From the NCBI GenBank assembly GCA_028023455.1, contig JAQFVV010012402.1, positions 14,378,483 to 14,442,482 on the forward strand: a stretch of 64,000 nt of DNA, given 5' to 3'. Position 1 is the first letter of the stretch; each line of letters opens with the position of its first letter. The stretch is from Epiperipatus broadwayi. Its lineage: Eukaryota; Onychophora; Udeonychophora; Euonychophora; Peripatidae. The notes under the pieces are model-generated. The model ran no database searches. It worked only from the letters and a program-made list of their open reading frames with translations, and was not told the origin of the DNA. The translations under genes and the position numbers were made by a program. This document shows positions 48,151 to 61,204 of the stretch, piece by piece.

Positions 48151-50402
48151 TTTTAATGAAAAGTAGTATAAAATGTAAGGAGGAAGTACATTATTTAACA
48201 TTTTCTTTAAAATATATGATGCAAAAGGAATGAAAGTCTATTGCATATCTTTAATAAAAGTAATATTTATTTTTTTGAAAAGCATGGCAAATCTTTTCAC
48301 AGAAATGTACGTATAATTTTAATATTAATAATTATCATCTGTTTTTTTACTTCCACAGGATGTAAACTATAAATTAATATTTTCTATACATACTTCTCAA
48401 AATATCAATTTTATTTCCAGCATTTAATACAAAATGATTCCTTCATTTTTTGCTTTTTGAATGTAACATATCATTAGATGTACTTGTTATTACATGTGAA
48501 TAGTGTACACAAAAGTAATTTTAGTAAAGGGTCTATTTTCTACATTCCCTTTCTTTTATTGATTTCATAGATAGAATTAATATATATGGATTTTTATGAT
48601 AACTGCTCACATACGTGTTTTCATTCCCTTTATCATTATAATTTAAGTGAAGTGTTTAAAATAAACAGAGAATTAAAATTCAATAATCTTCAAATAATTT
48701 TGATTAAACTGTTATACTTTTTAATATTAGTTTAAAGCATAATATAAACATTTTAGAAAGCAAAAAAATAAATAAGGTTTAAAATATATGCATTGTATAT
48801 TTTTTCTATAATAACCACTTCTATTTCATACATTCTATTTGCTTTTTCATTTCATCTGTGTAATAATGATAATGAACCTTCAGGATATTCACAAAAGTGA
48901 AAAAAAAAAAAATTATTTTAGCAAAAGTGCAGAGAATTTCTTTTTTTTTTCCATAACGAAATAATATTTTAAGACATATAGCATTGAATGTGGAAACATA
49001 AAAGATTTAAGATTGTAATGATAGCCTTTAAAATTGATTTTATTTATATACTTATCTCACCATTTTTATAGGAGATTTATTTGTCATAGTTATATCATAT
49101 TGCATGTTAATTCATGATAACTTACTTGATAAAATCAACAAAATCATTAGATATTTTGAAAGGCAAAAAGGCCTATAATTTAGGAAATTTGAAGAAAAGA
49201 GTTCATCATTATTTTATATGTATATATTCTGGCTTGGCATTGTTTTTTCTTTAAATAATTGGAGAATCAATCTCAATAAAGATATATAGTTATCAGTGAC
49301 TTCATTCTGGACAGTTTGCTATATAAAATTATAGTCTTAAATTCTAATCATACTATTCAAGAACTAAATGATGGTTCACCAGATCATGCAATTTTAAAAG
49401 AAAATCAAACTCCTAATTCAGTAATGAAGAAGCCATTTCTGAGACTGTTTTCACTCTTGGCAAGAGAAAAATATCATACTATCTATATTTTCATTATCTT
49501 AAATCTAAAACGAAATCAAAATGCATGAGTATTTGGTTGATATAGACCTTGTGAATTTTATTTTGAAAATTTTACCAAAATTTTAATTGTACATTACTAT
49601 AGATTTTAATTAGTAATCTCTAATCTTTAGATAATGAAATGAAAGAAGAAATATTATGCTGTTTAAGTAATACATCTTTATTTCTAATTTATGTATAGTT
49701 TGTTAAAACAAGACAAATTTTAATTGCTATCTTAGAAGCAAAATGTTTTTTAATATGTAAATACCATTGCCATGTATGATAACTTCTATTTCATGTAATA
49801 AAGCAAAATGTCTTAAATAGTATACCATAAAGTCTGTTGTAGAGAATCACTGAAAAGGAAGTCATTACTTATCAAGTTTTTTAGATGATATGAATTTCTG
49901 TAAGTCTTGTTTTACCTTCTAGATAATATCAGCTGATGTTTATTTACCAGTATAGGACAAGAAGCACCAGCCATTTGAAAAAAAAAAATGTAAATCTCTT
50001 TGGAATCTGAACTTATCCAGCTTAATACAAATTCTAAATTGCAAGCATATAAATGAATGTACTATTCCACTATGAGGTCTTTCATATTTCATGTATACAT
50101 AATTTTTATATTTTATAAAGTTTTTGTCTACAATCTTTCCATATTTCCATTCTCACCACAAAAACTCATCAATATTTTCTCATTTGACAAAATCTTCATT
50201 TCTAGTCTATCTATAATTATAATGAAGGATTAATGTGTTTTTTATAAATTTAGTTTTTTAAATAATTTATTGTTTTATTCATCATTAATTATTCAATTAT
50301 ATATCTTTATTTAAATATTAATAAACACTAAAAATATAGTTTTAAGTACAGTTTATATAAAAAATTCTAGTTAAAGCAGTTTTTTATTTTCACTAAAGTA
50401 TT

Positions 50403-50720
50403 TAGTTACTGGCCTAGAGTTATATCTCTACAAATAAATTGGCTTGAGTTCAAAACCATATAGTCATTTTGAATTTGAGACTCATCTTGAGAGTATATTA
50501 AAGTTGTGTCGTATATACATGAGTACAAATAATCCAGAACTTTTACTGTTAAAGGCTATTGACTAGAAACTAATCTGGGGATGTGGATTATAGTTCTACC
50601 ATCTAATATCCATTGATTATTCAAGCATACAATAGATGACTCTGAAGTAAAGTAGAGTGATTACTGCTCATAAAAGCATATATTGAAAGTAAGATCAAAT
50701 CATGATGTTTTTTTGCTGTA
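50403..50720 (+). mobile_element. Retrozyme-like repeat, subfamily 2, truncated
   Basis: GAGTTCAAAACCATATAGTC (50438-50457) matches the GAGTTCAGACCCATATGAC region of the 460-bp unit. Further on, GACTAGAAACTAATCTGGGG keeps the GAAAC-TA-TC part of a hammerhead whose CTGATGA has become CTGTTAA. The 3' part (CATTGATTATTCAAGC, ATAGATGACTCTGAAGTA) is that of the subfamily at 21515-22040. It ends about 120 bp before the last exon. Confidence 0.55.
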
Positions 50721-50843
50721 TTCTTATTATTTTTTTCAGAAGAGATATAGGCATAATGAAAAATATTCACAATTAATTATTCAATAATTATTTACTATAT
50801 TACTACATTATACTATATATATATATTCATTATTTTTTTTTAG

Positions 50844-50904
50844 TGCAAGAACTTACGCAGTCACTGAAGGCATCGAAAGTTTTCCAGTTTCTGCAAACAT
50901 TTAA
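50844..50904 (+). CDS. ZC3H14: ZC3H14 last coding exon: lineage-specific C-terminal tail and stop
   Basis: The acceptor T10AG ends at 50843 and the exon enters in phase 2, completing Ser. The reading is ARTYAVTEGIESFPVSANI and TAA at 50902-50904, followed by another in-frame TAA. The tail is not part of the conserved finger region. Vertebrate ZC3H14 stops soon after the KW motif, so this 19-residue extension looks lineage-specific. The evidence is the strong acceptor, the matching phase and the prompt stop; transcript support is needed because the intron is 21.7 kb and the exon is short. Confidence 0.65.
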
Positions 50905-51095
50905 TAATTGAAATTGACTCTTTAATTTGTTGAATATGTATAAATATATATTTATAATATCTTTATTTAATGAATAACTGTAATTATACAAACACATACA
51001 CACTTCTTAAAACTCATTTAATAACTGTAATTTTATGTAAACATACACATTTTTATTGAACTAAATAGAATAAATGTTATATATATATATATATT
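50905..51095 (+). terminator. ZC3H14: Likely 3' UTR and polyadenylation signal of ZC3H14
   Basis: AT-rich sequence after the stop. The first AATAAA is at 51069-51074, about 165 bases downstream, so cleavage would be near 51085-51105. Later signals (ATTAAA near 51205) could serve as alternatives. Confidence 0.45.
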
Positions 51096-53370
51096 TGAAA
51101 TGAATGTAACAAAACTTGAATTAAATATTTATTTTTAATGTTATAAAAAAATGCAAAAAAGAATGTTTGTATATATATATGCATCTTAATGTTGTAAAGA
51201 GCTTATTAAAGTTTGAAAAGTAGCTCTAAATATTGGGATGCTAGTATAAATTATTGGGATAGCATTCCAGAACTGATGTTCGAGCATCATTGCTCGGGTA
51301 TAGTATTCAATTGCCTAGATATCTCAAACAAGCTTTTGAGAATATAATAGAAGTGGTTTCAAATTTACAGCAAGCAGAATTTTGAAGATTTCTGCTGCAA
51401 GATTTAAAGACATATACTATTTATCTACAAAGATTAGGAACATAACTATGTTAAGCTTTATAGCTTTGGCTAATGCTATTCTGCTATTGTTGCGATGTAA
51501 CTTTTCAAATAGCAGAAGTATTAATGATGTCATTCCTGTGCCTATAGACTTCAAAGATTTGTAATAATTTAGCTTTTATTCAACAATTTAAAAAAAAATT
51601 CTGGGTGTAATTACCTTTGACTCTTCCATAACAAATCTTTTATTTTTATTTAAGATTTTCCATTTTCTTAGTTAGCCCTCATGTTTAGATAAATAATATT
51701 TATTTTTATCTTTTGTTTGATTGTATAATTAAGCAAATTGTTTGCGAATTTATTTTTTTTTGATAATAGTAAATATACTATTCCTGTGATATTCAGTCCT
51801 TACTATATTAAAACTTGCTTACAATAGAATAAATCAATATTTGAAGGCACTATATTGTATTTTCAAAAAGAAAAGATTTATCTTGAAATATGTAAATTGC
51901 TGAATAAGTTTACATTAATACAATAAATTACATCTTTGCAAATCTTTTTATCAAGCTTAATTGTATGACTTTCAAAGTTTTATCATTTACATGGTTTGCA
52001 CAAAGTTTTATCTTGAAATTATATGGGGAAGGGGTATTGATATTTATTAAAAAAAAAAAAATTATATATATATATTTTATATTAAATTGTAAACATGTAT
52101 TTATGAATCTCTTTAATTAAAGAAAGAAAAAGAAAATAATTGTATATTTTAATTTGTCCACTGTAATTAAAATTATTTTAAGAATTGCCACACACCAGAC
52201 ACATACTTCCAAGTATTAAGACTTAATGATATATTTGCAACATTTCTATAATCTAAATCTGAATCCAGATTAAAATAAAATTAGAAATTTTGGGGGGAAG
52301 GATATGAGTATTTAACTATAGAATAAAATAAAGTTGAAAAACCTTTTAAATCCTCATTATGTGGAAATTGTTAAACCTGATGAATTGTCTCTTTTCTTTT
52401 TACTGTTCTTTTATGAGAGATTATTGGAAAGGTATTTAAATACTATTTAACTTATTTACATACAAATATAGATAATTATACTGTATTTGCAGATCTAATT
52501 CTATTACTACTTCACTAAATTCCACTTTCAAAGTGAAAAGCTCATGTTGCAGGTTTCTCATCAAAAATGTATCACACTTGTGCAAAATTTTACACTTGTG
52601 CATTGCAGTGTGCACTATAAGTTTCAGTATTTGAAATTGTTAGCCAGCTCTTCTCAATGAGTTTCCATATTGTCAGTATTTGATCTGTTCTTCTCTTTAG
52701 TTGTCTTATGAACTTTCATTTTGAATGTTTTCAATTAAATTTTTATTACTTGTATCTATAAATAGTTTTTAAATTTCATAATTTAGTGAATTATTACATA
52801 ATTTTATATATATATTAGTATTTGAATATGATAATAAATGGATATATACATATCTGTAATAATAGAATATTACAGTGCTAAGAAATATGTAATACTCTGA
52901 GCAATTAACCAAATACTATATGTATGTGTATATTATATCAAACAAAATCTCAATATAGTACCAATTGGAATAATACTGTAAAAAGAATGAAACCAAGTTC
53001 TCAAAAAGACAAACTGCCAATTCATTCATTGTTCTGGGATTCAAACACATTTCATACAGCAAACAGATCACAATATTACATCAAGAAATAATATATATAT
53101 TATATTTTGGGAACATGAATATTAAATTCATGCCTTTTATAAAATAGGAACAATATCTACATAAAATATAAATTGTATAACTCGTATTTAATTTGCATAA
53201 AATATTTGAATATTATATTGTTTTTAAATATTACTTTAAATATATATACCTATGAAAAGATTCAGAACAATGCTGCATTTGTAAATTCACTAAATGTTTT
53301 CAAATTAGAGTTGTATTTTTTTTAAGTATGTAATATTCAATTTTATTTACTAATGCAGTGATTATATTTA

Positions 53371-53451
53371 ATTTTTAAACAGCAGGGATTTATATCCTAA
53401 GCACATTAGGGGTGCATGTGCTTAGGGTGTAAATCTCTGCTGTTTAAAAAT
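53371..53451. repeat. 81-bp perfect-type hairpin
   Basis: Arms ATTTTTAAACAGCAGGGATT and AATCTCTGCTGTTTAAAAAT are near-perfect reverse complements, continuing inward through TATATCCTAAGCACA and TGTGCTTAGGGTGTA to a short AT/GC loop. It may be a tiny foldback element or the paired ends of a deleted one. Confidence 0.65.
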
Positions 53452-53884
53452 AATTAAGTAATTGCCAAAATTTCTTGGTGGGCTTTTTTTGATAGATATT
53501 TCCACTAGATGATCTGCATTAATATATTGTAACAGGATGGGGTGGTAGGAATGGGAAGAACCAGGGGTGATAGTAAAATCATTATCAAACCCTTGTAAAT
53601 TAAATACAAAATCAATACAGTCAATCTTGTGACTAGATTAGAAATGGGTCTTCTGTAGACCAGGATAACTATTGAGCCTTTTCCATCTTGGTCAATTATT
53701 TAAACATAACTTGGAAGCACCAACTTAGTGCTCATCCATTAGAATATACAATAATCAGAAAATCTAAACAATAATGCTGGGATGTTAAAACATGCTGATT
53801 ATCATCAATGCTCAGGCCACTTGTAATGGCCAACTATAAACTTAACTTCTAATAAGACTAAACTAAAATAAAATATAGTGCATG

Positions 53885-53990
53885 GGCTTTAAAGAGTATT
53901 CTCTTTTGTGCCAACCAGGATGATGATTGATCATCTCTGGATGCCCATTAGCACTAAATATACATCCCCATTTATATATTCATCCTGTGC
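53885..53990 (-). mobile_element. Highly diverged retrozyme-like fragment
   Basis: On the minus strand GGGGATGTATATTTAGTGC is followed by GGGCATCCAGAGATGATC and CCTGGTTGGCAC. This echoes the unit's GGGGATATTGGATGAG, GGCATCTATTGATTA and CTGGTTAGCAC in the same order. Similarity is weak and no hammerhead core is left. Confidence 0.35.
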
Positions 53991-55089
53991 TCGAATCTAG
54001 CTCAGAGAACATTAGCTCTATTACTGTTATGTGACCAAGAAATGATGATTTAATACAATTTTTAACAATTGAATACAAGTTTATTAACAACAATAAAAAA
54101 ATTGAAATTATGGTCCATAAAAAATAAGATTGCACACATATAAGCTTTCTGATTTTGATTACAATACAAAATTTCAAATGATCACATCGTGATTTACGTA
54201 ATTACTAGTCAAAATTCAAATTGTTACATTGATTTACATATATGTGCGCACAGACGCACAATTTCTAATATACAATTAATATATTTCCATTGATATTCAG
54301 TAGTGACAAAAATAATTAAATTTTACATATGTGTTATACTTAAGTATTGGCATTTACAATACAATTGACAGATATATGCACACATACGTACATGTGCGTG
54401 AAATTTCTGAACATATTTAACTTGTTCTATAATAATACATGATTAAGCTTTTAAATTATATTTTAAATAATGCTTATGCTAGGTTTACTAAAATACGTAT
54501 ATAGAATTGCACAAATTTAATTTTGTCAAACAATAAATAATAATACTTTTATAATTAATAATTCCATTTTGAATATATATAAAATTTACATATATACATG
54601 TGTATCAATATAAATTCTATTATAGCTTTCTTTTATTCTTTAAAAAAAATATAGTCAATTTTCGAGAGGTTAGAAAGCTTTTTATTAGGTTACCCCTTAA
54701 CTAATTATAAATGTCTTTAAATTTAAAAATATAGACTTAAAATGTCATCCAAATGAATTATTTAAAAACAATTCACTTGTATACATGTTTATCTGTGCTT
54801 CTCTGCATATAGATACAGCAGCATATGTATAACTACTTTATTCAGCTGGTGTTTTTCTCAGGCAAACTGGTTTTTTTTTGTCAATCCAGGCAATTGTCAT
54901 CAGATAAAAGTATATAATTCAGATATGGTTGGCTTTTCCCTTCTGCAGTTCGTTCCACTTAGACTTGGATTTGGTAAGCTTCTGGTCTGCAAGCTGTTTT
55001 TCATAACACATTTAAGGCTATGAATTTCAACACAAAGAAGTGGGCCATTTTTAAACTACTATTGAACTGAAGACCCGCTACTTCTTTGC

Positions 55090-55345
55090 ATTCTTATATC
55101 CTCATGGCAGTTCTCTATATAATTTTACTAGCCATCTCTGCAGCTAGCTTTATTATTGCCATTCTCTGCTACAGTTACCAATTCTTCATAAAATACTTTA
55201 GCCAACTTTGCAGATAGCTCTGCAGTTGGTTCTTCTGCTAACCACTCTCAGAAAATTAAAGCCAAACTTTGCAGTTGGCCTAGTTGGCCACTGCTTAAAA
55301 TATTAAAACCAGACTTCTGGCCAACTCTTACAAAACTGCAAGCAA
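55090..55345. repeat. Degenerate tandem repeat (GCCAACTTTGCAG-like)
   Basis: Imperfect repeats of a GCCAACTTTGCAGATAGC-type unit, seen as GCCATCTCTGCAGCTAGC, GCCAACTTTGCAGATAGC, GCCAAACTTTGCAGTTGG and GCCAACTCTTACAAAACTGC. There is no clear period. It could be a minisatellite or an internally repeated part of an old element. Confidence 0.45.
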
Positions 55346-56171
55346 AACTAACATATTTTTTAGCAGTCTTTATAATCTTGGTTGGGTCAGGGATAAAAAC
55401 ATAGTGACCGTTTTTAATTAACTTTAATCCTTTGGAATTTGACCAAAGGTGTGATCTATATACATGTTTTTACTTTGATAGTAGAAATTTATAAATTAAA
55501 AGATTTCAAAAATAGACATTTTTATAATTATCAAAAAACATGCTTATTTTTAAATTTTCAAAATCAGAATATATAAATTTTTATTTATCAGACCTTTTTT
55601 AAATATTTAATTTTATAATAAAATATTTTAAATCCAGAGTTTTTTAACCCTTTATTTATTATTTTTATTTCAGTGAATGTAGAAAATATCTACTACAATT
55701 TTTGTCTGTGTTTATTTTTATTTTTCCTTTATTTTACATATATATATGCACACACCCTATATTATTGTGTGCTATATAACCCAACTGGTTACAATATAAA
55801 ATTGGCATTAGAAAAAAAAGCCATTACATTCAGAATTTGCACTACGCAGGTATTTTTCAGAATAATGTACCTCATTGGTAAACCAATTTTATGAGTAGTA
55901 GCAGAAAGTACTGTAGAGATCCAAAATACATGCCAAAATTTTAATGAAATGATATTAGGGCATGTTTTGCCCTTGAGTGTCAAAAGTAAAAAAGGTGTTA
56001 TAATCCTACACTTCATTATTATTCACAAGGTTAAATCAATTGTAAGGAAGAACCATTGAAAAAAATACAGGAATCTGCAATGCCAAGATGAAGAAATGAT
56101 TTGTAATTACATACTTCTTTTGGATTGTGAAGCCACAACTATAAAGAAATAATAAAAAGTTTAATCTTATA

Positions 56172-56743
56172 CACCTGGGTCTCATTTTATGTGGTAGATA
56201 GGTTCCTCAGAAAACATGCACAAAAGAAATCGCACAAAAATAAACATAACTTACCTTGAAAAATGGGGGATATGTTTCAGTAATTTTCAGAAATCGCATA
56301 AAAGCAAAGCAACAAGAAAAATTTGCATTAAAAAAATAAAATAAAGTATGACTAATAAAAAATTTCAAATATTTGAAAAAAATTAATACAAGACAAACTT
56401 TTTTTATTAACTACTCTAACAAAATACGTTTTAAAAGTTTAAAATTTTTGAATATTTATTGTGATATTGTTATATGTAAGTATAAATCTGTTATTATTAT
56501 TTACTCATTAGTATAAGTAGGTTATTTATATAGAAGCTAAGATTCTAAATACATATTCACGTTAGCTGCTAATATAATGTTATATTTTTGAGAAAAAAAG
56601 TATTTCAAGTCAAAATAAGTTATTAATTTAAATTTCTTGATATCTAATAAATATAGTGAAATATGAAAGATATTAAGAAGAATCATGAATCACATAACTT
56701 CAAAATCGCATTAAAATAATCTGCATAAAACGAGACCCAGGTG
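56172..56743. mobile_element. Tigger/pogo-like non-autonomous DNA transposon
   Basis: Inverted termini CACCTGGGTCTCATTTTATG and CATAAAACGAGACCCAGGTG, flanked by TA at 56170-56171 and 56744-56745. Subterminal sequence (TGGTAGATAGGTTCCTCAG, then AAAAGAAATCGCACAAAAA) matches the style of Tigger/pogo element ends, in which a CCTCGTTTTACGCGGT start leads into a GTTCC and a CGC-rich stretch. It is 572 bp with an AT-rich centre and no transposase frame. Confidence 0.75.
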
Positions 56744-57670
56744 TATATGATTTATATAGAACAAGCATTATTTCCATTTTCAAAATATCTATTAACCAAA
56801 ATATAATTCATTGCAAATTATACAATGAAAATGATATATAATGATTAACTGTTCTTTGACATTTTTCAACAATCATATAGATCAAATGTTTTTATAATAG
56901 TTGTCAAAGGGTTTTAGCTCAAGTCCTCACTAAATATTAATTTTGAAATAACCTTATGTCAAAACTAAAACACTTTAATATGGAGACATGTTTAGACTAA
57001 AACTTTGCTCTTTTAACCAATTTAAATTGCAGTCTAGGTATGTGTCAAAATTTCATCTCTATGCTTTCATCTCATTTTATTTAACCTGAAACAGTCATTC
57101 TACATTTCATATGACCATTTTTCCCATTCAGTCTTTAAATAGAAGCCATTTTTCAAAATTGTTCATTTTTATTTATCTTTGTGTTATAATACAATATTTA
57201 TTTTTGTATTATATTTATAAACTATTGATCATTATTTTTATGTAATATCGTTATATGTATAATACTTGAACTATATTTAATTTAGTAATGATTGTCTTTG
57301 TGCATTGATTTCTTTGTCATTAAAATTATATTTGAATAGTCAATAAATATAATAAAAATAGAGTTAATGTTTTATCTGAAATCTTTATCATTTTGAATAA
57401 GAAATTGAATGTAAATTTTAAACTTTATTACATGTATTAATCATAATAGATTCTAAGTAGAGTGGATTTTGTTATTTAGTTTTGTGTATATTATTTATTT
57501 TTTATGTTGATTGTTTTTCTGTTGTTGATTTAGATTTCACATGTATCTGAATTAAATAATTATTTACTTTTTCACTGCTCAAAATATATTTGTAAACTAA
57601 ATAAAACTAAGCTTTAGAACTTATACATTTTTGATTTTTAGCAATGCTCTTAAATCTAGTATCTGAATCT

Positions 57671-57740
57671 ACCCTGGCACCTCTTTGAGGAGTGCCAAAG
57701 CACGAAACCATGGTCAGGGGTTTGGGGGGGGTCCTGACAG
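57671..57740 (+). ncRNA. Second, distinct hammerhead-ribozyme-like motif
   Basis: Core TTGAGGA (57685-57691; the conserved first C is T), perfect stem II GTGC-caaa-GCAC (57692-57703), GAA-A (57704-57707), and stem III A-C-C with G-G-T around loop AT (57707-57714). Cleavage C is at 57715. Stem I CTCTT pairs with AGGGG (57716-57720), with two G-U pairs. The same bases can instead form a hairpin GGCAC-CTC...GAG-GTGCC, which would compete. Sequence is unrelated to the 460-bp unit, so it would be another family. Confidence 0.55.
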
Positions 57741-60339
57741 ATATTTTAAATGCTTTCTCTGGCTAAGCATTTACCACAAAGCTCGTTGAGGAATTGGTAA
57801 TCCTCATTGTTTATAACTTACAAGCTTAAGAGAATAGGGTCATGTGATTATGACTCCTATTTTGACTTCTTATAGCTAATGCTTTGAAAAAGCAACCTTT
57901 GTCTCTAGTAATTATGTGGATTATGCTGCAAAGCTATATTTGATAATTTTAAATATTTAAACCAGAAAAATAGTTATGCATGATTTATTCTTTAATTTAA
58001 TTCTCAAAATACTCATATACAATAATTTGCTAAGCATTTGAAAATTAAAATAGGCAAAACTTCATGGTGATCATGTGATGTTTATTGGCATTTGAAAAAT
58101 ACTATATGTATATACATATTGTTAGAGTCTCTAGATATAATAAAATCTTGTAATGTTTTTGTTTCTAATATAATGGTTATAATGAAGCTTGAGATATCCA
58201 TGATAAAGTAGTTAAAATAATTGAATAATTATTGCTCATAACATCACTAGACATTCGAACAACAAATTGATAGATTTATTTCAGTCTGGAAACCTTTAAC
58301 TCTTGAATTCATTATGTTATTAATGTTATAGAATAAAGCTATGTGTGAACTGTTAAAACATTGAAAACTTGTTTCTATTATAATAAAAAAAAAAAAAGTA
58401 TATAGATTGAAAATAAACTCATTTTAAAATAATATGCAAAAAGAAAATTACCATACATTTCCAACAATTATATGTAATTCATTTTTAGATTATTAAATCA
58501 TTTGTTTATTGGTATAAAGCTATTTTTAATTTGTCATTTTAATGAAAATAAAGTCAAATATAAGCTATTAAACATTTAAGGTGAAAATAAGATATAAAAT
58601 AATTCTGAACTCATGTTAATAAGTACATGAATATTTCAAGTTAAGAAATTTTGGAAAGGAAGATAAGAAATATTTAACCATTAAGAAGAAAGTAAGAGCC
58701 ATATTTACAGAAATAGTAATTCAATCTATTTGTTAAATTATATAATTGTACCACATATCTAAACTTAAATATATCATTCATTGAAACTAGATGTATCTAA
58801 ACATATATTGCATGTGGGGAGTAAAAGAAAAATTACACATTAATATATTTAGTTATATAAAAATATTAAAATAACATTTTTAAAAATGAAGTACTAATAT
58901 TGTGAATTGTTTTAAAATATATCAAAAATAATACTGATTTATTATATATATTATACGTAATATAAAAAACAAAATACAAGAAAAATAATAAATGATAAGA
59001 CATTTAATTGTTTAAATTTAACTGAATAAAGTTTTTTCATCTAATATTAAATAAATATAAATAATACTTTTCAAATATCTATAACCTCCCTGGCCAAACT
59101 ACAGCTCAAGTTATATGCAGCTTTTTAGATGTCACGTGCAGCTCTCACAAAACTCAAAATCATGATATAATTTATATTAGCATGATGTATTTACATTTTA
59201 TTTTGAAATCACATATGCTTTATTCTTTTGTGGTGACAATTTAATAATGATTGTGTTGTCAACTATGATTTGATTGTAATTTGACCCTGGAAATACAATG
59301 CATTATTCCAACTTGTCAGTTCAATTTTTGTTTGAACTTCATCCGGTGATGTTATTCTTTGTACAGTTTTAATTCAAATGTCAACGTATTTTGTTTTTTT
59401 ACTTTAACTTTCAAATATCAATTTCTTCCATTAATAAAATCGAGCAATACAGCTAATTGTTTTTAATTTATATTCAGAAAAATAAAGAATTATTGCTATA
59501 AGTATCATCGTTTAAAAGAAGCTGCTTGTAAACTAATGCCAATTTTTGTACAAGGATTTTTTGTGAATCATTATTCTTAACAATGAAGTTTGTAAAATCA
59601 AAACATCTAGCTCAAATGGTGAATGAACATCTTGCTAATCAGGTACATTCCCTATGAATATAATAAAAAAAAAAATTTTTTTCCCATTTAATAAATCATT
59701 ATCTTCTATTGAATACTTCAAACATTTAATTGTGGCTTTTGAATATATTGCAACTTTAATATATGGCTCTTTCAGACATTAAGTTTCGCTATTCATAATA
59801 GATGAAATTTCAGTTAATGTAATTCTAATTCAAGTAACTTTTAATGATGAGTTTTCAACATTAAATTCAATACTAAAAGAATTTTCAGTTATTCATTATA
59901 ATTCATGAAGAAAATTATGATTATAATAAATGAATAATTGGTTATTATTGTATAAATTAATATACATATTAACTTCATAGAATATCATATGAATTTGATT
60001 CATAAAAGAGACTATGAATCAACTCATATATCATATTTTTAATAATGAATAAATTTTATTTCATTTATCTTTGTTACAAAGGTGTATTTACCTTTTTTAT
60101 TATATTCATTTCACTTTATGCATATAAAGTAGGATGCATAAATTATTACTTTAATGTTTTAAAACAATGTATAGTAGTAATAGTTTAAATTTATTTCTTA
60201 GTATAACATTAATAAGCACATTCATATTTTAAATGTACTTTGTTTTAAATGTTATTTATAATAGCATGGATATGCAATAAAAATAAGTCTTATGTTAGTT
60301 AATTTTAATAATGGAATAATTATGTAGTTAAAACTGTAA

Positions 60340-60760
60340 ATAAAGTTATAGGTAAAATTAATAAAAAGTTTGGTAATGTATTAAATGTTAAAGTAGTTAA
60401 TAAAAGGGGAAAAAATGCCATTAATATTTTAGAAAATAAATATAGTTAATATTTATAATAAAAATTTAGATGAAATAAATTGCATGACATTAATTGTAAA
60501 GAGTTAAATTAATAATATACAAATAAATTATGTAGGAGAAACAAAGAATTCAATATATAGATTATTATAACAAATATGATAAAAATTCACTGACATATTT
60601 ACATAAATTAGAAACAGGGCATGAGTTTGAAGGAATTGTATAAGGATGATACAATTTACAGATAATAAGAGATTGAAAAACAAAAGGCTATTTATATTAA
60701 TATTAAACCAGTTTTGGATAGAGATTTTGGCCTGAAAAATTTTTTGATCTAAAGTAAAAA
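60340..60760 (+). pseudogene. Penelope-like element, linker and GIY-YIG endonuclease remnant
   Basis: Fragments read INKKFGNVLNVKVVNKRGKN (the linker after RT), then LHDINCKELN, a degenerate Tyr-Val-Gly-Glu-Thr-Lys block (YVGETKNSIY-like, broken by frameshifts around 60530-60560), LHKLETGHEFEG, and EKQKAIYINIKPVLDRDFGL near 60670-60735. The order NC...YVGET...GH...E-x-x-K-A-I-Y-I...P.L.RD.G matches the Penelope-type GIY-YIG domain, where the endonuclease nicks target DNA. Several stops mean it is inactive. RT sequence upstream is not recognisable. Confidence 0.6.
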
Positions 60761-61204
60761 ATCAAAAATTTAAAAAAAATTTAGTTATATAAAAAATAGG
60801 AAGATGGAGCTGCTAATAATATAAGTGTAAAATTTAAAAAGGGAGCTACTAAAAGTATGATAGTAAATTTTTAAAGTTTGAATTTAGCAGTTGAAGTTAC
60901 GAGTTAAAATGTGTTTAAAATAATATTATAGATTAAAATAAATTATAAATTATTGAATGAATAAATTATAAATATTGATTGTTAGTAAAATGAATAATGT
61001 AAAATATAAAAGATATTAAGTTAGGGTTAAGTAAAGAGTAATAAAAATAAAATAAATAAAAATAGAATATATATATATAGGAAGTTTTAATTAATAAATA
61101 AATAATGTAAAAAAGAATTTAAAAAATTATATATTTAAAAGGTAATAAATAGATGACAATTATAAAATGCTAATGTAGAATGTAAATTATACATTCATGT
61201 TTGT

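Larger units (their letters stand above)
29142..50843 (+). other. ZC3H14: Last intron (21.7 kb), site of the largest insertions
   Basis: GT-AG intron (GTACTT...TTTTTTTTTTAG). It hosts the LTR retrotransposon (29234-37849), the hAT element with its nested retrozyme array (41023-44890), foldback DNA (45392-45697), the 335-bp-unit tandem element (46856-47736), a Penelope-type terminus (48105-48150) and a subfamily 2 retrozyme-like piece (50403-50720). Stretches 37860-41010 and 48200-50400 are AT-rich, with nothing I can name beyond possible SINE-like bits near 39540-39720. Confidence 0.8.

Noticed and set aside
49316-49528. 70-codon frame in the last intron
   Set aside because: Translation resembles no family I know and lacks exon signals consistent with the gene's phases.
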